Of a DNA stretch of 64,000 bases, positions 48,701 to 60,600 are shown one piece after another. The translations under genes and the position numbers were made by a program. A model generated the notes under the pieces. That model did no database searches. It was not told where the DNA came from and saw only the letters and a list, made by a program, of their open reading frames with translations. Each line of letters begins with the position of its first letter. Position 1 is the stretch's first letter. Source of the DNA: Davidsoniella eucalypti (Eukaryota; Ascomycota; Sordariomycetes; Microascales; Ceratocystidaceae). The stretch is taken from positions 124,001-188,000 of the forward strand of contig RMBW01000026.1 of assembly GCA_004009845.1 (NCBI GenBank), written 5' to 3'.

Positions 48701-50425
48701 GCAAACAAGTCCCAGCCGGTAAAGAAAAGGATGCATTTGTGTCGATTTCTGCATGGATGGAGGCTCTGATTATCATTCCACAGAAGGGTTACAGTAGAGC
48801 TCGCGTCTGCTGTTAGTGCTGTTGCCACCGCTACATACATGAACTTGTACAGGAAGATACATACTTGACTGAGCGAGCATCAGGATAGACAGGAAGAGTG
48901 CGACAGGAACAGAGACAAAGTGAACACCCGAGCAAAGGGGGTGCGGAGGGGAGGACAAAGACACAATGTCTTCTCAGTGTTCCTTATTCTCCCTGGCCAC
49001 ATCAATTTAGGGTTAGAGGCCAGCAGCCCCCGAAAGGAAACCAGATGCTGGCGTGCAAGGAAACGAGGGAAATAGTGCTGGGCGCTTCGTGGTACAGCTC
49101 TACCGGGCGGTTCGATGTGCTGTAGCCACGGCAGGTTCAGCGCTATCGGTAGCGCTGGATCTCCAAAGAACAACAGTCAACCGGGCCCGACATAGAAGGC
49201 ACTTGTGGCGATCACACGGAACAAAAAAAGTACATGGAACTGGCCTGTTGGCACGCTATAATCGAGGTATGCTATGTAGATATGTACATAGTGTGTACTA
49301 ATACTATGGCGACCATGATACGGACCTACACGATGATAGAGACACCACTCCCACTCTGGTCTAGAATTGATGTGACCATGGACTAACTCTAAAAGAAGAT
49401 AAATATAGCCAGGCGTGTGACAAAGACCCAATGAAATGAAGAAGATACTTACACCACCATGAACCAAAAGAATAGGTAAAAGGGAGGCTAGTTTATCGGA
49501 CTGCAGTGGAAACGGAGAAAACAACGAGAGCTAAAAAAGCGAGGGGTGGCGGGTGTAGAGAACAGGGAGACAAAAACACAGCGAGCAAATCATAGAGGCC
49601 GCGGAGTCCCAATTGGGAAAACGCAATAAAATAGCGATTAAATGCCAGCGTGCTTGTAGAGCCAGCTTGGCCGTGTCTGCCGAGAGCACTAAGAACAAAA
49701 GACGAGGGGGGCGTATTAGAGTATATTTGATCGACTACACCCTGCTGGACTGGAGCAAGAGACGGTGTTTATATTGGTGAGTTGGTATCATATCAACAGC
49801 TGCTGTGTGTAATCATATTCGCTAGGGCACCACAGTAGCAAAATGGACTTGGCTACTGCTACTCTTCTGCACGAGCTGCATAGAGACGGACATCTGGTCA
49901 ATCCAAGGCCTGCCTAGCCACCCACATACAAAGCCATGTCTTTGGGGAAGATCGCTCGAGGGAAGCGGACGTATCGCACTGATAGTAGCTGAAGAAGCAA
50001 CTGTAGAAGCAGACGCAATAGCAGTGACAACCTGGGACCCGACAGCACCAAAAAGTACCACAAAAGCAATATAGAACGTTGGCAGTGGTGTCTGTTCTGG
50101 CTTTGCAACTACCACCCGTACTAAAAGACGGACATGCAGATAATCAGATACTGTTTCTTCTGCTGTCTTCTTTGGGCCTCTCCTTCTGTTTTTGTCTCCG
50201 CCGCTCCCCAGGGCAGGAGCCACACGGCTGCTTGGCTGGGCTGGGTGTTCTTGGGGCTGCTTCCCTAGATGGCTGCCGTCAGCCCAGCTGGAGACTTCTT
50301 GATTGGCCCGCTCCCAGGACCGCCGGCATCAGCAGCTCAAGAAAACCGCAGCTGCCGCCTGTGAGGAAGGCTGCGGCGATGTACACCAACCCCCAGGCTA
50401 GGCATTCTGCTGTGTTTTGGATTTC
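30788..50425. other. About 19.6 kb without a recognisable gene
   Basis: AT-rich sequence with scattered frames of 60-104 codons, none with a motif, a convincing start or coding-like composition. A G run lies at about 37198-37205 and another at 45738-45745. The 41343-41615 minus frame begins with a signal-like MKGGFPVLLALTLIYLDG, but has intron-like bases at its start and no homology I know. CCCTAACCC motifs occur at about 31036 and 46553, and in reverse at about 48564. From about 49.8 kb the sequence becomes GC-richer, marking the promoter side of the PKS. I cannot exclude non-coding RNA genes or decayed transposons. Confidence 0.5.
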
Positions 50426-50434
50426 TATATATAT
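50426..50434 (+). promoter_or_regulatory. TATA-like box of the PKS gene
   Basis: TATATATAT preceded by GC-richer sequence and followed by about 560 bp of strongly CT-rich sequence up to the start codon at 51003. This suggests a leader of roughly 500 bases. Repeated TCCAGAC words with TATTGTTAT between them recur at about 50532, 50733 and 50800. Confidence 0.4.
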
Positions 50435-51002
50435 CAAGGCTCCCAACGCCCTCATCATCTCTCTCTTTCCTTCTGCTCACCAAGAGGCGCTCTGATCAAA
50501 CACGAGACCCGAATAGAGGACTTCCATTATCTCCAGACCCTATTGTTATCTTCTAGCTTGCTGCTTAGTCGCAACATACTTTCTATATCTTTACATCCTA
50601 TATAGCGAGCTTCGTTGACCTTGTTCACTACTCCTCTAGTCCGTCTTTCTCTAGTGCCTCTTGACGCCGCGATCTTCCTATTATTGCTTCTGTTGCTTTG
50701 ATCTTGTTCTTTGTTTTACTTATTTATCTTCCAGACCCAGACTCTATTGTTATTATCGTTGCTTTGCCTTCTTAGTATTGTTATCTCTTCCCAGACTATC
50801 AACTCCAGACTCCAGACCTGCAGTTGACGTTTGTATCTATTCCATCATCTATCTCGTTTCAGCATCTGTTAGACTTTTCTGCTTTATTCGCTGTTTATAT
50901 TCTTTCTATCCTAATATCCATCTTTTGAGCCTTGTATTTTGTGTGCTCTATTCACCAACACCATATTCAACATTATCTCACAGTCATCTACCAATCGCCA
51001 AG

Positions 51003-54000
51003 ATGATGACCCAGAGCAAGATGGCCTTCAACTTCTTCGGGGACCAGTCCCTGGACACATACACCTGTCTGTCCGAGTTCTGCCGCCTGGGCCAGCCCGG
51101 CATTGTAACGAAGGCCTTCATGGAGCGTGCCGGCTCTGCCCTGCGCGATGAGATTGAGTCCTTGCCCACCGTTGAGCGTGCCAGAATCCCTGTCTTCCGT
51201 ACACTTTATCAACTGAACGAAGAATACAACTGCCAGACTAGACGCCACTCCGGCGTGGATAGCGCTCTTCTGTGCATCACGCAAATTGCCCAGTACATCG
51301 AGTAAGTCTGAAATACCACTACTGTTATTGCCTGTCGATTTGGCTCCATGCTAACCGTTATTCCTCAACAGCCGCGCCGAGAAGGTGCCGGAAGACCACA
51401 CTGCGGAGAGCCACACTTTCAATGTCGGTCTGTGCACCGGTATGTTTGCTGCGGCCGCCATCTCTATGGCCAAGAACGTTTCGCAACTGGTACCTCTCGG
51501 TATCCAGACTGTCCTGCTAGTGTTCCGTCTCGGTAGCTATGTCGGCAAGTTGGCTGATGAGCTGTCGCCTGTTGCCGACGGTGAAAAGTCGCCTTCATGG
51601 ACTCACATTGTGCCCAACGTCACCGAGGAGAAGGCCAAGGTGATTCTTGCCAAGTTTCACAGCCAAAACGTAAGTTTCGCATCATTGTGATATCTCGTTC
51701 TCCATGTCTACAGCATACTGACAACCTCGTAGAACATCCCTGTTGCTAGCCAAGTTTACGTGAGCGCCGTCTCGGCTGCCAACGTTGCTATCTCTGGACA
51801 GCCTTCTACCATCGCCAAGATCTCCGCATCTGGCATCTTTGACTCCAAGACCACCCCGATTCCCGTCTTTGGCCCTTACCATGCCGCCCATTTACACGGC
51901 AAGGCTGACCTGGATGAGATTCTCAAGCTGGAAGATTCAGAGTTCGTCAAGGTGTTCGAGAACAGCGAGCCCCGCTCTGCTGTCATGTCCCCTAGCAACG
52001 GTGAGTGGATCAGCGAGAATACACCTGCTGGTCTGTTCCGCTCCATTGCCTGGGAGTGCCTGAACGAGCCCCTGCTATTCAACAAGGCCGTCGAGGGCTG
52101 CGTTGCTACCGCTCGCGCCTTTGACTCCAACAAGAACGAGTGCCTGATCATCCCCTACGGCCCAACTGCCGTCAGCGCTACTCTGGCACGTGTCATTGAA
52201 AGCCAAACCGGCCTCACTGTCTCACTCCGCTCCTCGCAAATCGCCCGTGATGGCTTTTCAGGCAAGATTGGTGCCCACGGTCCTCAGCTTGGCCGCACTA
52301 AGCTGGCCATCGTTGGTATGGCTGGTCGTTTCCCCGATGCTGCCTCCCACGAGAAGCTTTGGGAACTGTTGGCAAAGGGTCTTGATGTCCACAGAGTGGT
52401 TCCCGCCGATCGTTTCCCCGTTGAGTCTCACTACGATCCTACTGGAAAGAAGATCAACACTAGTCACACACCCTTTGGCTGCTGGATCGAGAACCCTGGT
52501 CTCTTCGACCCTCGATTCTTCAACATGAGTCCCCGTGAAGCTTTCCAGACTGATCCTATGCAGCGCATGGCTTTGACTACCGCCTACGAAGCACTGGAGA
52601 TGTCTGGATACGTACCTAACCGCACTCCTAGCACCCGTCTGGACCGCATTGGTACCTTCTATGGTCAGACTTCGGATGATTGGCGTGAGCTGAACGCCGC
52701 CCAAGAGGTCGATACCTACTACATCACGGGTGGTGTGCGTGCCTTTGGTCCTGGACGTATCAACTACCACTTTGGTTTCAGTGGCCCATCGCTGAACATC
52801 GACACTGCCTGCTCGTCTTCCGCCGCTGCTCTGCAGGTTGCTTGCACTGCTCTGTGGTCTCAGGAATGTGACACTGCCGTTGTTGGTGGTATCTCGTGCA
52901 TGACCAACTCTGACATTTTCGCTGGTCTTTCACGTGGTCAGTTCCTCAGCAAAACCGGCAGCTGCAAGACCTTTGATGACGGTGCTGATGGTTACTGCCG
53001 TGCTGATGGTTGTGCCTCCGTTATTGTCAAGCGCCTGGAAGATGCTGAAGCTGACAACGATCGTGTGCTCGCTGTCATTCTGGGAACCGCCACCAACCAC
53101 TCGGCTGATGCCGTCTCTATCACTCACCCCCACGGTCCTACCCAGTCGATTCTGTCTCGTGCCATCTGCGACGAGGCTGGTGTTGATCCCCTTGATGTTG
53201 ACTACGTTGAGATGCACGGCACTGGTACCCAAGCCGGTGACGGCACTGAGATGATTTCAGTCACTGACGTTTTCGCACCCGCTGACCGCCGTCGTACTGC
53301 GGACCGTCCTCTGTACCTAGGTGCTGTCAAGAGTAATATCGGTCACGGTGAGGCTGCCTCTGGTGTTACTGCGCTGTGCAAGGTCCTGCTCATGCTGCAG
53401 AAGAACGCCATCCCACCCCACGTCGGTATCAAGAACAAGATCAACCACACTTTCCCTGCTGATCTATCTGACCGTAACGTCAACATTGCTTTCCATATGA
53501 CTCCTTTCAAGCGCTCGGATGGCAAGCTGCGCCGCGTTTTCATCAACAACTTCAGTGCCGCTGGTGGCAACACCGGTATTCTCATGGAGGAGGCTCCTCG
53601 CCGCATTGCGGCCTCGCAGGACCGTCGTTCTACCCAAGTTATTACAGTCACTGCCAAGGGCAAGACTTCCATGCTGCGCAACGCCGAGCGCCTGGTTGCC
53701 TTCATGAAGGCAAACCCGGATATTCCATTGAGCCACATGGCTTACTCCACCACTGCTCGTCGCATGCAGCACTACTGGCGCATGAGTGTGGCTGCTACTG
53801 ATCTGGCTGATGCTCAGCGCCAGTTGGAGGCCAAGCTCAAGGGTGATTTCTCTCCTGTCTCTGCTAAGCAGCCCAAGACCGCTTTCCTCTTCACTGGCCA
53901 GGGCTCGCACTACGCTGGCCTGGGAAAGACCCTGTATGCCAACCACGCCATCTTCCGCGAGGCTATTGATGAGTTTGACCGTGTTGCATCTATCCACGGT

Positions 54001-57000
54001 CTCCCTTCGTTCATGCCTCTCATTGATGGCTCCGAGCCCGATGTTGTAAAGCTGTCGCCTGTTGTGGTCCAGACCGGTCTCTGTGCCTTTGAGATGGCTC
54101 TCACGCGTCTTTGGGCGTCTTGGGGAATCACCCCCGAGGTTGTCCTCGGTCACTCTCTGGGCGAGTATGCCGCTCTGTATGCTGCCGGTGTCCTATCTGC
54201 TAGTGATACTCTGTTCTTGGTTGGTACTCGTGCCCGTCTTCTGGTGTCCAAGTGCACCGCAGGCACACACGCCATGGTTGCCATCCAGGGCTCTGTTGCT
54301 GTTGTGAAGGAGGCTCTTGGTCCTCGTGCCGAGTCTATCAACATTGCCTGCATTAACGGTCCCCGCGAGACTGTCATCAGCGGCCTTGCTGCTGAGATGG
54401 CTACTATTGCCACTGACTTGGCTGCTTCTGGCTTCAAGTGTACCCAGCTGAAGGTTCCTTTCGCTTTCCACAGCGCTCAGGTCGAGCCTATTCTGGACGA
54501 CTTCGAGGCTGCTGCCTCTGCTGTCCAGTTCAAGCCTGCTAGAATTGCCGTCATCTCTCCCTTATTCGGCAAGGTTCTTGCTGGACAGTCGGTTAACCCT
54601 GCCTACCTACGCAACCACGCTCGCGATGCCGTGGACTTCCTAGGTGGTTTGACTGACGCTCAGAACAGCGGTCTGGTTGATGAGAAGACCATCTGGATCG
54701 AGGTTGGCCCCCACCCTATCTGCGCCAACATGGTCAAGGCTGCTTTTGGTGCTGCTACCGTTGCTGTCCCTACTCTGCGCCGCAACGAGGATACTTACAA
54801 GGTCCTCAGCAACACCCTGTGCTCGCTTCACACTGCCGGTGCCCAGATTGACTGGTCTGAGTTCCACCGTGACTTCGTTTCCAGCGTTCGTATGCTTGAT
54901 CTACCTTCGTATGCCTTCGATGAGAAGAACTACTGGCTACAATACACCGGTGACTGGAACCTTACCAAGAACCGTATTGCTGCTGCTCCTGCTGCCTCTT
55001 TGGCCGCCCCCAAGCCCAAGTTGTCAACTACTAGTGTGCACAAGGTCACCAAGGAAGAGATCAAGGGTCAAGTTGTCTCGCTCGAGACTGAGACTGACCT
55101 CGGCCGTGACGATATCCGCCAGGTTGTGCAGGGTCATCTATGCAATGGCGCACCTCTGCTGCCATCTACTCTGTATGCTGATATCTCGATGACGGTCTGC
55201 GACTATGCTTACCGCCTAATCAACCCTACTGTCACTGAGCAGGTTGGTATGAACGTTTGCAAGGTCGAGGTCCCTAAAACCATCATTCTGGACGAGAAGA
55301 ACCCACAGACGCTACGCTGCACGGCTACTTGCGATCTCAAGCAGGGTGTTGCTACTATTAGCTTTACCACCGGCGAGGGTGCTAAGAAGACCGAGCATGC
55401 CTACCTCAAGGTCATGTACGGTAACGCTTCCGAGTGGCTTGACGAGTTTGAGAAGGTTAACTACCTCATCAAGTCACGCATTGAGTATCTGCAGCGTGCC
55501 GAGTCCGAAGGCAAGGCCTCCAAGATTGGTCGTGGTCTTGCTTACAAGCTGTTCAACGCCCTTGTTGACTACAGCCCACGCTATCAAGGCATGGACGAGG
55601 TCATTCTTGACTCTGATACCTGCGAGGCTACCGCCAAGGTTGTCTTTAAGACCAAGCCCGAGGATGGAAACTTCTTCTTCAACCCCTACTGGATTGATTC
55701 TTGCTGCCACATTTCTGGTTTCATCCTGAACGGATCTGATGCTATCGACTCTCGCGAGCAGGTCTACATTTCTCACGGCTGGGGCTCTCTTCGCCTACCT
55801 GAGCAACTGGATCCTTCCAAGACCTACCGCTCTTACATCCGCATGCAGCCTGTCAAGGGCTCCAAAGTTATGGCTGGTGACTGCTACATCTTTGATGGTG
55901 ATCGTATTGTCGGTGTGTGCCAGGATATCCGCTTCCAGTGCATTCCTCGCAAGGTCATGAACATCATGCTGCCTCCCCGCAACGGTGCTGCTTCTGAGAC
56001 AGCCCGCGCTGCTCCTGCCAAGGCTATCAAGGCTGCTGCTCCATCCGGCAAGGAAAAGAAGCAGGTTACCGCTAAGAACATCTCGACTGTCAACGCCAAA
56101 CTTCAGACTAAGTCGGTCGTTTCTCGTGTGATGGACATTCTTGCCCGCGAGGTCGGTGTTTCCCACGACGAGCTTGCTGATAACATTGCTTTTGCCGATC
56201 TCGGTGTTGACTCTCTCATGGGTCTGACTGTTGCCGGCTGCATTCGTGAGGATCTCGATATTGACATCGACAACCATGTTTTCAACGATTGCGATAGCGT
56301 TGGTGCCTTCAAGAACTACCTGAAGCAGTTTGAGACTGCTGCTCCTGCCGTTTCATCTCAGGATGACAGCGAGGACTGCAGCGAAGAGGATGAGAACACT
56401 GAGCCCGAGTCCAACGTCACTACCCCTATCGACTCTGGCGATGATGATGACGGCGAAGATGTCCAAGCCATCTTCCGTCAGACTATTGCCAAGGAGATGG
56501 GTGTCGAGGTCGATGAACTGATTGCTGCTCCGGATCTGGCCTCTATGGGCATGGATTCTCTGATGACTCTGCAGATTCTGGGTGAGCTTCGTGAGCTGAC
56601 TGGCAACGACTATCCTAGCAGTGTCTTCCAGGACCACGCCACCCTCGATGCTGTTGAGAAGGCCCTAGGTATTGGTGCCCGCCCCAAGAAGGCCGCTCCT
56701 GCTCCCAAGCCCGTCGCGGTTCACTCTAGCTCCAAGAGCTCTGCTGCTGCTGTCACTAGCCTATCTTCATCGACCGTGATTGTTCCCAAGGCTCGCCCTG
56801 AGCGTGTCATCAACACCCACCCGGGTAACACCACTGCCACCATCATCAAGCCTCCTCGTCCTAGCGACTGGGTCGACAACTACCCCCACCGCAAGGCTTC
56901 TTCTCTGATGCTCCAGGGTTCTAGCCGCACTGCTACCCGCAAGCTGTTCATGATCCCTGATGGCTCTGGCTCTGCTACCTCTTACACTGAGATCAGCACC

Positions 57001-57681
57001 ATTGGTCGTGAGTGGGCTGTCTACGGTCTCTTCTCTCCGTTCATGACCACACCCGAAGAGTTCAAGTGCGGCGTCTACGGCATGGCTACTAAGTTCATCC
57101 AGGAGATCAAGCGTCGCCAGCCTACTGGTCCTTATGCCCTTGCTGGCTGGTCTGCTGGTGGTGTCATCGCCTTCGAGATGATCAACCAGCTCATCAAGGC
57201 CGGAGACGTTGTCGATCACCTCATCATCATCGATGCTCCCTGCCCCGTGACCATTGAGCCTCTTCCCCGCTCTCTCCACGCTTGGTTCGCCGATATTGGT
57301 ATCCTGGGTGAGGATGACGGCAAGTCTGCCACCAAGAAGATCCCCGAATGGCTGCTTCCCCATTTCGCTGCCAGTGTGACTGCCCTGAGCAACTACACTC
57401 CCGAGCCTATCCCTAACAACAAGTGCCCCAAGATCACTATCATCTGGTGTGAGGACGGTGTTTGCAAGCTTCCTACCGATCCCCGTCCTTCTCCTTACCC
57501 CACTGGTCACGCTCTGTTCTTGCTAGAAAACCGTGTTGACTTCGGTCCCAACCGTTGGGATGAGTTCCTCGACTGGGAGAAGATCACATCTTACCACATG
57601 CCTGGCAACCACTTCACGATGATGCACGGCGAGCCCGCCAAAAAACTGGGGGACTTCATGCGCCAGGCTCTGGTCAACTAA
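51003..57681 (+). CDS. Non-reducing polyketide synthase (SAT-KS-AT-PT-ACP-ACP-TE)
   Basis: Exons 51003-51301, 51372-51669 and 51733-57681 join to 2181 residues; both introns (GTAAGT donors) interrupt the SAT region. Domains with active residues: SAT (1 to about 370; GLCTG motif), KS (from about 388; Cys559 in DTACSSS, His694 in HGTGTQAGD, His737 in KSNIGHGEA), AT (from about 916; Ser1007 in GHSLGEYAAL), PT (His1334 in HLCNGAPLLPS, Asp1521 in PYWIDSC), ACP1 (Ser1693 in GVDSLMG), ACP2 (Ser1808 in GMDSLMT), TE (Ser2006 in GWSAGG, Asp2033, His2159 in GNHFTMMHG). Every catalytic residue is present. No reducing or methylation domain exists. Tandem ACPs with a C-terminal TE resemble the wA/PksP, CTB1 and melanin-type group, which make naphthopyrones, nor-toralactone or tetrahydroxynaphthalene. 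The exact product cannot be read from sequence. MMTQSK could start at 51003, 51006 or 51021. The gene is GC-richer than its surroundings and well codon-adapted. Confidence 0.96.
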
Positions 57682-60600
57682 AGTATGACACCTATCCCAC
57701 TCCGTCGGTAGCCTCTTCGCTTCCAATTCCGTCTCCGCGCAGTTCTCCATCGTTGGCATCACTGCCTCTTGTGGATGTCTCAGCTTCCATTCCTTTGTTC
57801 TTCTTGTCGTGTCTCCTCACATATATCTCAATATTGTCGGCCACCTCTGCAGTTATTGGGTCACATCATGTTATAGTCTGGATACATGCTGTGCGCTACA
57901 ATCTGCCTGTTCGTCTACATCATCTTTCTTTGGTATCTTCTTCTTTCCTATCTTCGATTTTCTTCTCTGTTTTTATTTTTGGATTTCTGGTCTTTGTATC
58001 AATTTTAGTTGTTATTTCTCTTGCTGCTTTTGCAGCTGGACTTTGGGTTGATAGATTTTTGTTGAGAAATCGGCTTTGCCTCGATCAAATAGTAAATTAA
58101 GTCTTTTGTTTTTTGTCTGGAAATTTTTCATCACATGTATACATTGTAATTGAGCATGTCTATTATAATTGGAACTAACGTATGAAGTGTCTACTTAACT
58201 TATTGGCAAAGATATTGTGATGTATATGTTGTCAATATCAAGTTGTTTTAGTAATCAGACATGGATGGCATAAGAAGTATCAATGATTTAATGCCTATAA
58301 AGGTGATAAAAAGCTCAGTATTGTATTTGTAGTAACAAAAATCACAAAGTGAACTTTGAAACATTATCCAAGTACTTGTTGTTTCCAAAAAACGGGGTTT
58401 TTGGAATTTACATGTAGTTGGTTAGCCTAACTTGAACTGTTAAAATGCTTCCTTCGTTTAGTTTACCGAAATGAATTCCGATGTTAAAATATCTGTGTTC
58501 GAAAAAATCTCCAAGTATACTTTGTTAAACCTGTTGAAGCAATATGATGTACAAATATGTATGTATACCCTAACCCTAGTTATCGTTTCATTTCTTTCCA
58601 CGCCTTCAAGTATGCAATGTTTCATGAAGGAACATGTGTTAAGGTGAAAATGAGCATCACAAGTTACACTTCATTTAAATACACGATAGTCTCATCACCA
58701 TATAATCTACCCCCAATTTTAAAGCTCTACATTTTTCAGTGAGTAGAAACACGCATACAGGGCTAGATATTGATACACCATAGCGGCAAGTTGTGAATCA
58801 AATGTCTTCTAGGCATGTGGCGATGAACACTTTTCTAATATCGCAGTGAGAAGTGTGTTGTTTTGTAGGCGAAACGACAAAAAAAGCCTGACATACATGG
58901 CCCTGTGCAGAGTTGACAAATACTGACTATACATAACTAGATTATAGAGCCAAAGTCACTTCAGGTCATGTATTGTCGATATCACACCGTATCGTCCTCT
59001 AGAAACCAAGTGACGAAGAAGTAAGGCGTACCCAAGGCCCAAAAGACAAACTAGAAAGTGAAGAGTTACTATACAATCACAATATTTCCAGCTAGACCTG
59101 CCAAGTCACTATTCCATGAATAGGTGAAATTAACGTCTCTAAATATAAGGAGTGAAAGGAACCGACAACCACGTCTTGCTAAGACGGATGTTTCTGCTTC
59201 ATCAAGTCATTCGCGTGTACCAATCGTACAAGGAAAGCTACATGTTCAAGAGAAAAGAAAGATGGAACAAAGAGTGTTGACTAGGACGGAAAAAACTTGG
59301 CGTGAAACATAAATATAGCCATGACATTTGGTATAGTTTCGCAAAGGAATCGCTAAATGATAACCACAGAGTCTAAGATACATTAAAGAGAAATTGAAAC
59401 ATGATTGTGGAGGAACGGGATGTGTATATGTCCGAATCTACATATCAATACCGCGGTACAGTTTAACACAGTCTATATGATCTAATTCTCTTGGTAGATA
59501 TAGTTATATAAGAGACCTAGCGCAGATTTGTACAATATCGAAGGCAAACCCCGGCCTTTGTTTGCGGCTTCCATCAAAGCCTTTTTTTTTCAGCTCTTGC
59601 CTGAACTATTGCACGGTCCATAGGTTCTAAGACGGGCAACAAGGATCGGCAAAACGTATCCAAGCGTGATATAAGTAGACCGTGCTTAGTGGGTTTTCCG
59701 TTACGCAAGCACAAAGAAGAGGTCAAGGCGCAATGATGTTCAGCAGCAAGACCATAGCAAGGTACTGGTTGCGTTTTTTCTTTCTTTTCTTTACATCATA
59801 GTTTCTCTTTGCAGTGGCTGTGTTGAAGAAGGTCAATGTGGTTGCAGGCTGCATGAGGACGCAAAAACTGAATCTATAGTATCGGCTATGCAGGTGGCTC
59901 GAAAATTAGATCTACATGATACGGCAGGATATACTGAAGTTGTCGTATTGTTGCTATTTTCTTGTTGTCATGCCGATTGTTTCAAACATGATACACAAAT
60001 AGAGTTTTCTTTATTTGTTTAAGCTACTAGTAGTATAGATATAACGGTAAATGTTTGGTAGGCAGGGAAGATAATGTTCTGTTGTGTAGTCACTATACAC
60101 TTATGTAACAAGAAAGTGAGCCGGACTCCAGTGGCTATCACACAGGCAATATCCGCATGAGGATATATAGGCAACTGTAGAGCTTTATGAATATTATAGC
60201 GGTTATCAACAGCGATACTATAAGTTTTGTCGCTGACGGAACATTTCTATTATACTAGTGAGTGATGATAGAGGGGGACACCTGAAATTTTACGTCACGA
60301 ATAGGGAACCAAGATATACAAGCTAAGAAGCGTCGATCGTACTGTTTGAATGCTTAGATAGTATACGTTGATGGTCATATTGTACTAGATTTTGAATTAT
60401 GGATGATATCAGAGGCACCTATAGTAGCTATGTGTAGGGCGACGATAGCTGTTGGTAAGACAGATGCAGCCTACATAATTATGTCTCCGTACAGTAGGAG
60501 AATGATGATGCCATAAACAAGCTAGTTGCAGGAGTCCGTCAACAATTGGCTGACCGTATGCAATATGGCGGGGTTGCCCGAGACTCGGGATACCATTGAG

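Noticed and set aside
49500..51002. AflR-type sites (TCG-N5-CGA) in the PKS promoter
   Set aside because: Reading by eye I found no exact match, only near misses such as TCGCTCGAG; a motif scan would settle it.
52258..57510. Long minus-strand frames opposite the PKS (up to 247 codons)
   Set aside because: They follow from the codon bias of the PKS on the other strand and have no motifs of their own.
59733..60021. Possible two-exon gene (MMFSSKTIAS joined to GCVEEGQCGCRLHEDAKTES) with a good CTCTTTGCAG acceptor
   Set aside because: The donor (GTACTG) is weak, the second exon is only about 66 codons, and no family or conserved pattern is visible.
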